Under the pieces are notes generated by a model. It saw only the letters and a program-made list of their open reading frames with translations, was not told where the DNA came from and did no database searches. The translations under genes and the position numbers were made by a program. This document shows positions 43,578 to 53,033 of a DNA stretch of 64,000 nucleotides, one piece after another (the stretch's first letter is position 1; the number at the start of each line of letters is the position of its first letter). The stretch comes from Leisingera sp. M658 (GTDB taxonomy: Bacteria; Pseudomonadota; Alphaproteobacteria; Rhodobacterales; Rhodobacteraceae): NCBI RefSeq assembly GCF_025144145.1, contig NZ_CP083546.1, positions 2,186,501-2,250,500 on the forward strand. Reading direction: 5' to 3'.

Positions 43578-44846
43578 TCACCCGGCCGATGCCGGCTCTT
43601 TCTCGGCATCCGCATGGATCATCAGCGGCTGCGCATCCGAGGTCACCGCCTCCTCATTGACAACCACCTTGGTCACGCTGTCCATACCCGGCAGATCGAA
43701 CATGGTATCCAGCAGGATATCCTCCATGATCGACCGCAGCCCGCGGGCACCGGTCTTGCGTTCGATTGCTTTCTTGGCAATCGCACTCAGCGCCTCGTCG
43801 GTAAAGTCCAGTTCGGTGTCTTCCAGCTCGAACAGGCGCTGATATTGTTTGACCAGAGCGTTCTTGGGCTGGGTCAGAATGATAACCAGCGCGTCTTCGT
43901 CCAGATCTTCCAGCGTTGCCAGCACCGGCAGACGGCCGACAAATTCGGGGATCAGCCCGAATTTCAGCAGATCTTCCGGCTCCAGCTCCTGGAACACTTC
44001 GCCGACGCCGCGGTCATCGTTGTCGCGCACATCCGCGCCAAAGCCCATCGCAGACCCTTTGCCGCGGGCCGAGATGATCTTGTCCAGCCCGGCAAAAGCA
44101 CCGCCGCAGATGAACAGGATATTGGTGGTGTCCACCTGCAGGAATTCCTGCTGCGGATGCTTGCGCCCGCCCTGCGGCGGCACCGAGGCAACGGTGCCTT
44201 CCATCAGCTTCAAAAGCGCCTGCTGCACGCCCTCGCCCGATACGTCGCGGGTGATCGAGGGGTTTTCCGACTTGCGGGTGATCTTGTCGACCTCGTCGAT
44301 ATAGACGATGCCGCGCTGCGCGCGCTCGACGTTGTATTCGGACGATTGCAGCAGCTTCAGGATGATATTCTCGACATCCTCGCCCACATAACCGGCCTCA
44401 GTCAGCGTGGTGGCGTCCGCCATGGTGAAAGGCACATCCAGGATCCGCGCCAGCGTCTGCGCCAGCAAGGTCTTGCCGCAGCCGGTGGGGCCGATCAGCA
44501 GGATGTTCGATTTCGCCAGTTCAATGTCCGACCCGGCCTTTTGGGCGTGGTTCAAACGTTTGTAGTGATTGTGCACCGCAACCGACAGCACCCGCTTGGC
44601 GGTGGCCTGGCCGATCACATAGTCATCCAGAACCTGGCAGATGTCCTTGGGCGTCGGCACGCCGTCGGTGGCCTTCAGCCCGGAAGCCTTGGTTTCTTCA
44701 CGGATGATATCCATGCACAGTTCAACGCATTCATCGCAAATGAATACGGTGGGGCCTGCGATCAGCTTGCGCACTTCATGCTGGCTCTTGCCGCAGAAGC
44801 TGCAATAGAGGGTGTTTTTGCTGTCGCCGCCTGAATTCGTCGCCAT
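43578..44846 (-). CDS. clpX: ATP-dependent Clp protease ATP-binding subunit ClpX
   Basis: A 422-residue AAA+ unfoldase. The N-terminal zinc domain has CSFCGKSQ and CDECVELC, followed by Walker [13 protein letters not shown], Walker [11 protein letters not shown] and sensor motifs, with an [20 protein letters not shown] stretch typical of ClpX. It recognises and feeds substrates to ClpP, encoded 149 bp upstream on the same strand. Confidence 0.97.
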   Translation of the reverse strand: MATNSGGDSKNTLYCSFCGKSQHEVRKLIAGPTVFICDECVELCMDIIREETKASGLKATDGVPTPKDICQVLDDYVIGQATAKRVLSVAVHNHYKRLNHAQKAGSDIELAKSNILLIGPTGCGKTLLAQTLARILDVPFTMADATTLTEAGYVGEDVENIILKLLQSSEYNVERAQRGIVYIDEVDKITRKSENPSITRDVSGEGVQQALLKLMEGTVASVPPQGGRKHPQQEFLQVDTTNILFICGGAFAGLDKIISARGKGSAMGFGADVRDNDDRGVGEVFQELEPEDLLKFGLIPEFVGRLPVLATLEDLDEDALVIILTQPKNALVKQYQRLFELEDTELDFTDEALSAIAKKAIERKTGARGLRSIMEDILLDTMFDLPGMDSVTKVVVNEEAVTSDAQPLMIHADAEKEPASAG

Positions 44847-44945
44847 GGTCTACCTTTCAGTCCGCCCGGTCCGCTGCTCCCGCACTGCGGGGCTACTCAA
44901 CTTTCTGCCAGCTTAAGCGAGTGCTTAGGCCGCCACAATGTGAAA

Positions 44946-44974
44946 GTGCGCCCCATTTCAAACACGGGGCACAC
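44946..44974 (-). terminator. Terminator after clpP
   Basis: GTGCGCCCC (44946-44954) and GGGGCACAC (44966-44974) pair with one G-U; on the minus strand TTT follows. This partly separates clpP from clpX transcription. Confidence 0.65.
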
Positions 44975-44995
44975 GGCTGTTCACAACGCCAGGCG

Positions 44996-45628
44996 TTACG
45001 CCTGCTCTTCGTCGCCTTTGGCGCGGTTTTCGACGATCTCATCGATCAGGCCGAACTCTTTGGCTTCTTCCGGCGCCATGAAATTGTCCCGCTCCAGCGC
45101 ATCGACGATCTTGTCGTATTCCTGGCCGGTGTGCTTGACGTAGATCTCGTTCAGGCGCTTCTTCAGCTTCAGGGTTTCCTCGGCGTGGATCATGATATCG
45201 GTCGCCTGGCCCTGGAACCCGCCGGAGGGCTGGTGCACCATCACCCGGGAATTGGGCAGGCTGAACCGCATGCCTTTTTCGCCGGCGGTCAGCAGCAGCG
45301 ACCCCATCGAGGCCGCCTGGCCGATCACCAGGGTCGAAACCTTGGGCTTGATGTACTGCATGGTGTCATAGATCGACAGGCCGCTCGTCACCACGCCGCC
45401 GGGGCTGTTGATGTACATGGAGATTTCCTTGGACGGGTTTTCCGCCTCAAGATGCAGCAGCTGCGCCACGATCAGTGAACTCATGCCGTCATGCACCGGA
45501 CCATTCAGAAAGATGATCCGCTCCTTCAGCAGGCGGGAAAAAATGTCATAGGCCCGCTCGCCCCGGCTGGTCTGCTCCACCACCATCGGGACCAGGGTAT
45601 TCATGTATGTTTCTCTGGGATCAATCAT
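44996..45628 (-). CDS. clpP: ATP-dependent Clp protease proteolytic subunit ClpP
   Basis: A 210-residue serine protease with the catalytic Ser in [14 protein letters not shown], His in VMVHQPSGG and the conserved DRDNFM-like [11 protein letters not shown] near the C-terminus. It forms the tetradecameric chamber served by ClpX and ClpA. Confidence 0.97.
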   Translation of the reverse strand: MIDPRETYMNTLVPMVVEQTSRGERAYDIFSRLLKERIIFLNGPVHDGMSSLIVAQLLHLEAENPSKEISMYINSPGGVVTSGLSIYDTMQYIKPKVSTLVIGQAASMGSLLLTAGEKGMRFSLPNSRVMVHQPSGGFQGQATDIMIHAEETLKLKKRLNEIYVKHTGQEYDKIVDALERDNFMAPEEAKEFGLIDEIVENRAKGDEEQA

Positions 45629-45881
45629 TTCGACCTGCCTGCGTTGTTTATGTCCGGCACCATACCCGACAGTGTGTTACCTGAGTCTTAGTATCGCCAC
45701 TTTTGAGCTGCAAGGGGCGGCGGCCATTTTACGGTGCCGCAAAGCTGCATACCGTGTCGCAATCCGCTGGAACGCTGTCGCTATTCTCGGGCTGCGGCGC
45801 CCGGCAGCACCTTAGGAAACAAACTCAAGTCCGAATTCCACCCGGGGGGCCAAATCCCGGGTGCCGTGCTGGGGTTCCGCC

Positions 45882-46889
45882 ATGGCTGATGACAGTTTCG
45901 TTCAGAAAGGCGCCGCCGCCAATCTCGCCGTTCCCTTTGAGGGCGAGCCGCAGGATTTTTATTTCCTGCTGCTGCCCAAGGCAACAATGCTGCCGGTGGC
46001 CGCCGCCATCGAACCTTTGCGCATTGCCAATCAGGTGACCGGCACCCGGCTGTACCGCTGGTACATCATGACCGAAGACGGCCAGCCGCTGCATTGCTCC
46101 AATGGCATGGTGATCACGCCGGACACACCGCTGCAGCCGCTGCCCTCGGATTCGCTGGGCTTTGTCTGCGCCGGCGTGGAGCCGCAAAATACGGCCAGCG
46201 AGATCACCCTGAACTGGCTGCGCCGCGAAAGCCGCTTTGGCCGCTCCATCGGCGGCATCTGCACTGGTGCCTTTGCCCTGGCCCAGGCCGGACTGATCAA
46301 GAACCACAAATTCACGCTGCACTGGGAAAACCAGCCGGGTTTCCTGGAAAGCTACCCGAACCTGGACCCCTCGCCCAACATCTTTGAAATCTCCGGCCCG
46401 CTGATGACCTGCGGCGGCGGCAATGCGGCCACCGACATGATGCTGCACCTGATCGAGGAGCGCCACGGCAAGCAGCTGGCGATCATTGTCGCCGACATGT
46501 GCCTGCATGTGCGCTCCGGCGGCCAGGCGGCGCCGCAGAAATCGAATTATGCGGTGGCCATCGGCAGCCGCAACCAGCGTCTGCTGAACGCGCTGCAGCT
46601 GATGCAGGAATCGATCGAGGAGCCGCTGTCGATCGGCGAACTTTGCGACCGGCTGGATATTTCCCGCCGCCAGCTGGAGCGGCTGTTCTCGCGCTACCTG
46701 AACCAAAGCCCGATGCATGTCTATTTCGACATGCGCCTCAGCCACGCCTTTGCGCTGATGAACGAAACCTCGATGAGCGTTACCGAAATTGCGCTCGCCT
46801 CGGGTTTCAATTCGGCCACGCATTTCTCACGCCAGTTCAAGCGCAAGTTCGGCGCCTCCCCGCATTTCTTCCGCAAAGGCTGGAGCTGA
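45882..46889 (+). CDS. GlxA-family transcriptional regulator (DJ-1/PfpI + AraC)
   Basis: About 335 residues: a DJ-1/PfpI-like domain (residues 15-190, with GGICTGAFALAQAGL, where the Cys sits at the nucleophile elbow) and a C-terminal AraC pair of helix-turn-helices (LSIGELCDRLDISRRQLERLF; MSVTEIALASGFNSATHFSRQFKRKFG). Relatives regulate glycine betaine, carnitine or arginine metabolism. A hairpin CACCCGGG-N9-CCCGGGTG (45837-45861) lies in the leader 20 bases before the ATG and could affect translation. Confidence 0.88.
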   Translation: MADDSFVQKGAAANLAVPFEGEPQDFYFLLLPKATMLPVAAAIEPLRIANQVTGTRLYRWYIMTEDGQPLHCSNGMVITPDTPLQPLPSDSLGFVCAGVEPQNTASEITLNWLRRESRFGRSIGGICTGAFALAQAGLIKNHKFTLHWENQPGFLESYPNLDPSPNIFEISGPLMTCGGGNAATDMMLHLIEERHGKQLAIIVADMCLHVRSGGQAAPQKSNYAVAIGSRNQRLLNALQLMQESIEEPLSIGELCDRLDISRRQLERLFSRYLNQSPMHVYFDMRLSHAFALMNETSMSVTEIALASGFNSATHFSRQFKRKFGASPHFFRKGWS

Positions 46890-47284
46890 TACCCGAACTC
46901 CGGCGGCCAGTCTTGCCCGGCCACCGGCCTGCGCTGCGGCTTTCTGCACCGCGCGGCTAGATTTCCCGGCTCAGCTATCTGCCGGCGGTCATCTCCCCTG
47001 GCCAGGAGTATGCAACCCCGCACCTTCTGGTCCGTTTGTGAGAGTTAGCGCAATACGCCTAAAATTTGCCGAATTCTCCCTATATCTGAAAAACACGCCT
47101 GGGGAGATTTAACTTCAGGGCAAAAACTCATAACAGGATTTACGCGGCGGCTCTCCTGCAACCAGGTTGCCGAAAAATTTCCAGGGCAAAGCCGCGCGCT
47201 AGGTCATTCAATGAACACAACTTTCGAAATCAGCACCACCGGGCGCAGAACAATGGCGCCACAGCACCATTTTTGGATTTTCGC
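46890..47284. other. 395-bp intergenic region
   Basis: No gene is visible. It begins with an imperfect GC-rich hairpin (CCGGCGGCC near 46902 with GGCCACCGG near 46921) that may end the GlxA-type gene, and contains a TCTCCC/GGGGAGA dyad near 47077-47109. The remainder is AT-richer and probably holds the promoter of the next gene. Confidence 0.4.
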
Positions 47285-48724
47285 ATGACGCATTCTCCGC
47301 ACCTTCATCTGCCGCATATACAGGAATTGGACACCGGCAGACTCCGGGCGTTCCGTATCTCTGCCGGTGTGGCGCTGCCGCTTATACTTGCCGTGTCCGC
47401 CGGAAATCTGCTGGATCCTATTGTCCGGTTTGACGATTACCCCGCTCTGCTGGCCAGGCCCGATGGGTTCTGGCCGAAGACCCTTCATGAAGGGCGCTGG
47501 TTGAATTACCTGTGGCATCTGCGCGGACTTGTAACACCGCCCTGGCTGAACTTCGCCCTGTTCCAGGTGCTGTGGGCGTTGACCGCAGCCGCCATTGCAG
47601 CCACGGCAACCAGAGACAATGACCGTACCTGGTTCACCATTGCCCTCACCCTCACCCTGCTGCCGGCCCCGCCTGTCTTTTTGATGGCAGGCTGGTCCAG
47701 CACCGTCATTCCGGGCTTTGCATTGCTGGCGCTCTACGGGTTTCTTGCGCTCACCCTGCGCCAAGCCACGCTGCGGCTGCTGCTGCCGCCGTTTACCCTG
47801 CTGGCCTTTACCGCCTACACAACTTTTCCGCTCATCCTGTTTGCGATCTGCCTGATCAGCACGCAGCAGCGCTCTATTCGTGACCTTGCGGGGCTGGTGG
47901 TTCTGTTCGGGCTCAGCTTTGCAGGTGCGGTGCTGGCGGTCTATGCGTTGAACTGGCAGGTGCATGGGGTGTTCGGCATCCCGCTGGCTCCGGCGCGCAG
48001 CCCGGACCCCGCGCTTGACCTGACCGGGTTCTGGTCCCATCTGCCGCAGCTGCGGGCGACGGTTTCAGTTCTCCTGGACAAGCTGAGCTTTCAGTCCGCC
48101 CCGGTTCTGCTGTTTCATGCCGGCATGCTGACAGCGGCCACTGCCGTGCTGTTGCGCCGGCAGCCGATGGAGACCCTGTACATCTGGGTTGCCTTATGGG
48201 CGGGCATGGCACTGATGACCCTTCAGGTGCTCAAGCTGGGAGTGACCATCCCGGCCCGCGCCTTCCATTTCACCTGGATCATCTATGCTGTGATGATAGT
48301 CAGGGCAGCACAGGAGCTGAGCCGCAAGCCTGGTTTGCCGGGCCGGCTGGCGCGCAATGCGGTGCTGCTGGTGGCCGCCAGTTATCTTGTGCAGACTGCC
48401 GTGCAATTCGCCCGCTTTCGCGACTGGCAAGTTGAAACCCGCGCAATGGCTGCTGCCATCGCAGTCAGCCCAAAGCCGGTATTTGTCACCGGAGACATTC
48501 TGAATTACCCCTCTGCCGCCAAAGCCGGCCTGCACATGTCCAGCAGTCTTGCAAACCGTCTTGAACTGCTGACTGGACGCGCCGTCATCCTTTGCCAGGC
48601 GGCACCGCAAACCTGCGCGGATCTGCCCGAAAGCCTGCGCCGGCCTGCCGCAGAACGAACACCGAAGGCCCGTCTTGAAGACATCACGGGTGCAATGGTC
48701 CTGGTGTTCCCGCCTCTCCCATAA
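47285..48724 (+). CDS. Polytopic membrane protein, GtrII-like glucosyltransferase family
   Basis: About 479 residues with roughly eleven helices. The first external loop reads RFDDYPALLARPDGFWPKTL and then EGRWLNYLW, which resembles the DD...G...GRxL pattern of GtrII-type glucosyltransferases that decorate O-antigen from lipid-phosphate glucose. A soluble C-terminal tail of about 90 residues follows. The ATG at 47285 has no strong ribosome site; TTG at 47273 is in frame. Substrate unknown. Confidence 0.6.
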   Translation: MTHSPHLHLPHIQELDTGRLRAFRISAGVALPLILAVSAGNLLDPIVRFDDYPALLARPDGFWPKTLHEGRWLNYLWHLRGLVTPPWLNFALFQVLWALTAAAIAATATRDNDRTWFTIALTLTLLPAPPVFLMAGWSSTVIPGFALLALYGFLALTLRQATLRLLLPPFTLLAFTAYTTFPLILFAICLISTQQRSIRDLAGLVVLFGLSFAGAVLAVYALNWQVHGVFGIPLAPARSPDPALDLTGFWSHLPQLRATVSVLLDKLSFQSAPVLLFHAGMLTAATAVLLRRQPMETLYIWVALWAGMALMTLQVLKLGVTIPARAFHFTWIIYAVMIVRAAQELSRKPGLPGRLARNAVLLVAASYLVQTAVQFARFRDWQVETRAMAAAIAVSPKPVFVTGDILNYPSAAKAGLHMSSSLANRLELLTGRAVILCQAAPQTCADLPESLRRPAAERTPKARLEDITGAMVLVFPPLP

Positions 48725-48769
48725 GGGGCCCGGCTACTGGGCACATGCCCCTTGTGCAGCGAACACTAA

Positions 48770-48798
48770 AGAGAGGGGCGCCAGCCGCGCCCCTCTCT
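48770..48798 (-). terminator. Terminator at the end of the sox minus-strand operon
   Basis: A perfect 12-bp stem (AGAGAGGGGCGC with its complement) and 5-nt loop; on the minus strand the stem runs into TTT. It lies in the convergent gap with the membrane protein and may serve both strands. Confidence 0.8.
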
Positions 48799-48821
48799 GC
48801 TGCAGCTCTTCAGGGCCGCGT

Positions 48822-49868
48822 TTACTGCGAATAGGATTGCAAATAGGCGATCACGGCTTCGATATCGCTCTCTTTCTTCAACCCGGCAAAGGACATCTTG
48901 GTGCCCTTCATGTATTTCTTCGGCTTGGCCAGAAAGGCCGCCAATTGCGTTTCATCCCACACAAGTCCGTCTTCAGCTGCGGTTTTCATTGCTTTGGAGT
49001 AGCGGAACCCTTCCGCATGGCCGGCCGGGGCGCCGATGATACCGTTCAGAACGGGTCCGGTCTTCGGCTTGGCACCGTCCCCGACCTGATGGCAGGCCTT
49101 GCACTTCTTAAAGGTCTTCTCGCCTTTGGCGACCAGTTCCGGATCCGGAATCGCAGCCACTTCAACGGGAGCCTCCGCTGGCTGTTGCGCAGCCGCTTCT
49201 TGTTCTGCCTCACCTGCGGCGCGCGGTTCGGCGCTGTCCTCATCCGGCGTCACATCCAGCACCATGGCCCGCATGGTGATCTCCACGCTCTCCTTGCAAC
49301 TTTCCATGCAAGGTTCCGGGTTCCAGAAATGCGCCTCTGCCTCTTGCCGGTCATCCAGAATGAACCCGCCGGCATTCGGCAGCTTAACATCCGTGAAAGT
49401 CCCGTCCGAAAGCACAAACTCATCATCGACCAGATCATTGGAGTAAAGGATATAGGCCACGATGGCATAGACCTCATCCGCACTCAGCGACTGCGCATCG
49501 CCAAACGGCATCGACCGGTTCACATAGTCCCAGGTGGTCGACAGATACGGCCAGTAGCTGCCCACCGTCTTCAGCGGGTCGTCGTGATCCAGTGTATCCT
49601 GCCCGCCTGCCAGCTTGGGCCAGTTGCCGACGCCTTCGGCAAAATCACCATGACAGACGGCGCATTTCTCGGCAAAAACCTCCTCGCCGGTGAACACATC
49701 GCCCGATCCTGCGGGCAGGCCGGTGCCGTCGGGGGCAACGTCCAGGTCCCACGCCGCGATTTCCTCCGGCAGCGCCGGGCGGCCCAAGCCGAATTTCTCC
49801 GCATAGGCCGGTGCCGCACAGGCCGCCACAACTGCGGTTGCTGCCGCAAGCTTAGGAAACTTCAACAT
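48822..49868 (-). CDS. soxD: SoxD, diheme cytochrome subunit of sulfane dehydrogenase
   Basis: A 348-residue exported cytochrome with a signal peptide (AAATAVVAACAAPAYA) and two heme motifs, CAVCHGDFAEGVGNWPKL (about residue 72) and CKACHQVGDGAKPKTGPVLNG (about residue 260), joined by a Glu/Ala/Pro-rich linker. It takes electrons from SoxC during removal of sulfane sulfur from SoxY. The start overlaps the soxC stop by 17 bp. Confidence 0.95.
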   Translation of the reverse strand: MLKFPKLAAATAVVAACAAPAYAEKFGLGRPALPEEIAAWDLDVAPDGTGLPAGSGDVFTGEEVFAEKCAVCHGDFAEGVGNWPKLAGGQDTLDHDDPLKTVGSYWPYLSTTWDYVNRSMPFGDAQSLSADEVYAIVAYILYSNDLVDDEFVLSDGTFTDVKLPNAGGFILDDRQEAEAHFWNPEPCMESCKESVEITMRAMVLDVTPDEDSAEPRAAGEAEQEAAAQQPAEAPVEVAAIPDPELVAKGEKTFKKCKACHQVGDGAKPKTGPVLNGIIGAPAGHAEGFRYSKAMKTAAEDGLVWDETQLAAFLAKPKKYMKGTKMSFAGLKKESDIEAVIAYLQSYSQ

Positions 49869-51123
49869 TTTCCGCCTCCCCGTTTGCCTTGACCCACCAG
49901 GTCTGAATGGCGTTGTTGTGATAGATCGAATTCAGCCCCCGCACTTCGCGCAACTGCGCCTTGGTGGGCTGCACATAGCCGCTGGAATCCCTGGCCCGGC
50001 TCTGCAACAGCATTTCCGACCCATCCCAGTTTGTGTCCAGATAGAACCGCGTCAGCGCCCTGTCGGTGCCGGGTGCAGCCAGCCGTGCCTCTGTCCAGGT
50101 CTTGCCGCCATCAACCGACACATCCACTCCGGTGATGGCGCCACGCCCCGACCAGGCCAGACCGGTGATCACCAGCGGTCCCGTGCCATGTTTGATCGGC
50201 GCTTGCGGGCTGGGGCTGGTGACAACGGATTTCGCGTCCATCTCCCAGGTCCATTTGCGGCTGACACCATTGGCCAGCGTATCAGTGTATTTTGAGGTCT
50301 CCTCGCGGCTTTCAATCGGCTGATCCGTCACCTCGATCCGGCGCAGCCATTTGATCCACATGTTGCCTTCCCAACCCGGCACCACCAGACGCACGGGATA
50401 GCCATGCTCCTTGCGCAGCGCTTCGCCATTGGCCTTGAAGGCCACCAGCACGTCGTCCATCGCCTTTTCCAACGGGATTGAGCGCCCGTTCGAGGATGCA
50501 TCCGCCCCTTCGACATAAACCCATTTTCCTTCGGGGCTGACACCGGCCTCTTTCAGAAGCGTCCGCAGCGACACGCCGGAATACTCCATGTTGTGGATCA
50601 TGCCATGGGTGAACTGCGCCCCGTTCAGCTGGGCGCCGGCCCACTCCATGCCGGAATTCGCCGCGCATTCGCAGAAATAGACGCGGTTCTCGCGCGGGAA
50701 CCGCTCCAGATCCTCGTAGGTGAACACCAACGGCGTCTCGACCAGCCCGTTGATCATCAGCCGGTAGTCTTCCTTGCGCAGCTCAATCGCGCCCGAATGA
50801 TGCCGCTCAAACGCGCAGCCCTGCGGCGTGATGGTCCCGTCCAGCGCGTGGATCGGCGTGAAATTGATCGAACTGATGGTGTCCGCCGTCAGCCACTCCA
50901 CATTGCGGCGCACCACGTCGCTTTCAAACTGGACCGGCAGGCCATAGGGCGTCGCGTCCACGCCTTCACCCAGGCCGCTGGCCCAATCTTGCACCTCGGT
51001 AATCAGCGGATCCGGTGTTGCGGCCCTGGCAGCGCCTGCAGCCACCGCCCCGGCCCCGGCAGCCGCCGCCCCGGTCAGGAACTGGCGGCGCGAGGGCGCC
51101 AGGCTCTTGGCGTTATCACTCAT
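49852..51123 (-). CDS. soxC: SoxC, molybdenum subunit of sulfane dehydrogenase
   Basis: About 423 residues with a Tat signal (SRRQFLTGAAAAGAGAVAAG) and a sulfite-oxidase fold; the Mo-ligand Cys lies in VYFCECAANSGMEW. It forms Sox(CD)2 with SoxD. GAGGAGG precedes the ATG at 51123; a GTG at 51141 is in frame but less likely. A SoxR-type operator sits 26 bp upstream. Confidence 0.96.
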   Translation of the reverse strand: MSDNAKSLAPSRRQFLTGAAAAGAGAVAAGAARAATPDPLITEVQDWASGLGEGVDATPYGLPVQFESDVVRRNVEWLTADTISSINFTPIHALDGTITPQGCAFERHHSGAIELRKEDYRLMINGLVETPLVFTYEDLERFPRENRVYFCECAANSGMEWAGAQLNGAQFTHGMIHNMEYSGVSLRTLLKEAGVSPEGKWVYVEGADASSNGRSIPLEKAMDDVLVAFKANGEALRKEHGYPVRLVVPGWEGNMWIKWLRRIEVTDQPIESREETSKYTDTLANGVSRKWTWEMDAKSVVTSPSPQAPIKHGTGPLVITGLAWSGRGAITGVDVSVDGGKTWTEARLAAPGTDRALTRFYLDTNWDGSEMLLQSRARDSSGYVQPTKAQLREVRGLNSIYHNNAIQTWWVKANGEAENVEVS

Positions 51124-51148
51124 CTGTCTTTGCCTCCTCACATAGATA

Positions 51149-51166
51149 AATTCACGTTCGTGAATT
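51149..51166. promoter_or_regulatory. SoxR-type operator upstream of soxC
   Basis: AATTCACG-TT-CGTGAATT, a near-perfect dyad containing the ATTC-N8-GAAT core (51150-51165), in the soxB-soxC gap. A GCCCCG/CGGGGC hairpin nearer the soxB end suggests soxB and soxC are separate transcripts. Confidence 0.75.
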
Positions 51167-51237
51167 CAACTGCGCAAAATTTTTTACATATCCCTGCCTC
51201 AAGCAGGTTTTGTCAGCCCCGCCGGGGCGGGCGCCGT

Positions 51238-52935
51238 TTAAGCGCCCGCCACCTGCACGGAGGTATTCGGGTTCAGGCTCACGGTGCCGAGCTTGCGGAT
51301 ATGATCCTCGACCACATCCCAGATCATCGGACCCTCGGTGCCTTCATTTACGCTGGCCCAGCCGGCCACCACATAAGACTTTGCCGGATCAATTGCCTCG
51401 CCGGTCTTCAGCAAGGTCATCTCGCTGATCCGCTCGCCCTGCGGCTTGGTGATGTCGATCCGGTAGCCCATGCCGCCGATCCGCACCATGTCGCCGCCCT
51501 GCTGATAATAGGGGTCGGGGTTGAAGATGTTATCGGCCACATCCTCCAGAATCACCTTGATGAACTCGCCCGTCATCTCGGACCGGTACGCCGCGCCGTA
51601 TGACATCGAGGTCACATTCCAGATATCCTCGCGGGTGATGTCGTCGCCCGGCACCAGCGACGGCCCCCAGCGCACACCGGGCGACATAGCGATATCCGCC
51701 TCCCGCTCGCTCAGCAGCGCGTCGCAGATCAGGTCATCCCAGGTGCCGTTGAAGTTGCCGCGGCGATACAGCAGCGTATCGGTCTTGCCGATCACCTCCT
51801 CCAGCTGCGCCTTATAGGGCGCGCGTTCGGCGTCAATCAGCTGCGCCACCATTGGGTCCGGCGCGATCACATCCGAGAACACCGGGATCAGTTTGTGCCG
51901 CAGCCCCATCAGCTGGCCGTCCCGCACATCCAGATCAACGCGGGAGACGAATTTGCCGTTCGACCCCGACGCAATGATATGGGTCCTGCCCACCAGCACC
52001 GGCTCGGGCAGCGCATCATGGGTGTGGCCCGACAGGATCACGTCGATGCCCTGCACCTTGCCCGCCATCTTCTTGTCGACGTCAAAACCGTTGTGGCTGA
52101 GGACCACCACCAGATCGGCACCGGCAGCGCGGACCTCATCCACCATGGCCTGCATGTTCTCGTCGCGGATGCCGAACGAATACTCCGGGAACATCCAGCC
52201 CGGGTTGGCAATCGGCATATAGGGGAAGGCCTGGCCGATCACCGCCACCTTGGCACCGCCGCGCTCAAAAAACTTGTAGGGTTTGAACAGCTCGGCCGGC
52301 TCGTCCCATTCCGCATCAAAGATGTTCTGGCCAAGGGCGGCAAAGGGCAGCCCCTCGACGATCTCGTTCACCCGCTCGGATCCCAGCGTGAACTCCCAGT
52401 GAAAGGTCATCGCATCCGGCTTCAGCGCATTCATCACATTGACCATGTCCTGACCTGCCGTGTGATGGCAGGTATAGGAGCCGTGCCAGGTGTCGCCGCC
52501 GTCGAACAACAGCGCATCGGGACGGTCGGCGCGAATCGCGTTGATGATGGTCGCCATCCGGTCCAGCCCGCCAACCCGGCCATAGCCCTGCGCCAGCGAG
52601 GCAAAATCGTCATAGGTCAGCGCATAGGCCGAAGGGCTGCCGTCCGCGATGCCATAGGCCTTGCGGAAATCGGCGCCGGTGATATGCGGCACATGCCCCT
52701 TGTTGGCGCCAACCCCCAGATTGACCGACGGCTCGCGGAAGTGGATCGGCTTCAATTGCCCATGAATATCGGTCACATGGATCAGGCTGATGTTGCCAAA
52801 ACTGTCGAACTGCAACAGCTGGTCCTGCGTCAGCGACTGCTGCGCCGCCAGCCGCGCCCAATTGCCAAAGCCTGACGCCCCCACCATGGCCGATGCCGCC
52901 ATGGAAACCTGCATAAAATCACGGCGCGAGATCAT
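51238..52935 (-). CDS. soxB: SoxB, thiosulfohydrolase
   Basis: A 565-residue dimanganese enzyme with a Tat signal (MISRRDFMQVSMAASAMVG). Metal-site motifs: HVTDIHGQ, GGDTWHGS, VLSHNGFDVD and LSGHTHDALP. It hydrolyses the sulfonate group from SoxY-bound thiosulfate to give sulfate. It starts its own transcript judging from the operator 31 bp upstream. Confidence 0.97.
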   Translation of the reverse strand: MISRRDFMQVSMAASAMVGASGFGNWARLAAQQSLTQDQLLQFDSFGNISLIHVTDIHGQLKPIHFREPSVNLGVGANKGHVPHITGADFRKAYGIADGSPSAYALTYDDFASLAQGYGRVGGLDRMATIINAIRADRPDALLFDGGDTWHGSYTCHHTAGQDMVNVMNALKPDAMTFHWEFTLGSERVNEIVEGLPFAALGQNIFDAEWDEPAELFKPYKFFERGGAKVAVIGQAFPYMPIANPGWMFPEYSFGIRDENMQAMVDEVRAAGADLVVVLSHNGFDVDKKMAGKVQGIDVILSGHTHDALPEPVLVGRTHIIASGSNGKFVSRVDLDVRDGQLMGLRHKLIPVFSDVIAPDPMVAQLIDAERAPYKAQLEEVIGKTDTLLYRRGNFNGTWDDLICDALLSEREADIAMSPGVRWGPSLVPGDDITREDIWNVTSMSYGAAYRSEMTGEFIKVILEDVADNIFNPDPYYQQGGDMVRIGGMGYRIDITKPQGERISEMTLLKTGEAIDPAKSYVVAGWASVNEGTEGPMIWDVVEDHIRKLGTVSLNPNTSVQVAGA

Positions 52936-52966
52936 AAGTACCGGTATCCTGTGTGCCGCGCGATAT

Positions 52967-52982
52967 ATTCACGCGAATGAAT
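52967..52982. promoter_or_regulatory. SoxR-type operator upstream of soxB
   Basis: ATTC-ACGCGAAT-GAAT, the same 4-8-4 pattern as the sites at 51150, 55374 and 56803. Confidence 0.72.
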
Positions 52983-53033
52983 GTTTAAAGTGAAATACGC
53001 CCCGCTCCTGGGTTCAGGAACGGGGCGCAAAGA

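Noticed and set aside
45825-45850. tRNA 3'-end-like string ending in GGGGGGCCA
   Set aside because: The putative T-stem does not pair and no acceptor partner is found upstream, so I do not call a tRNA or attachment site.
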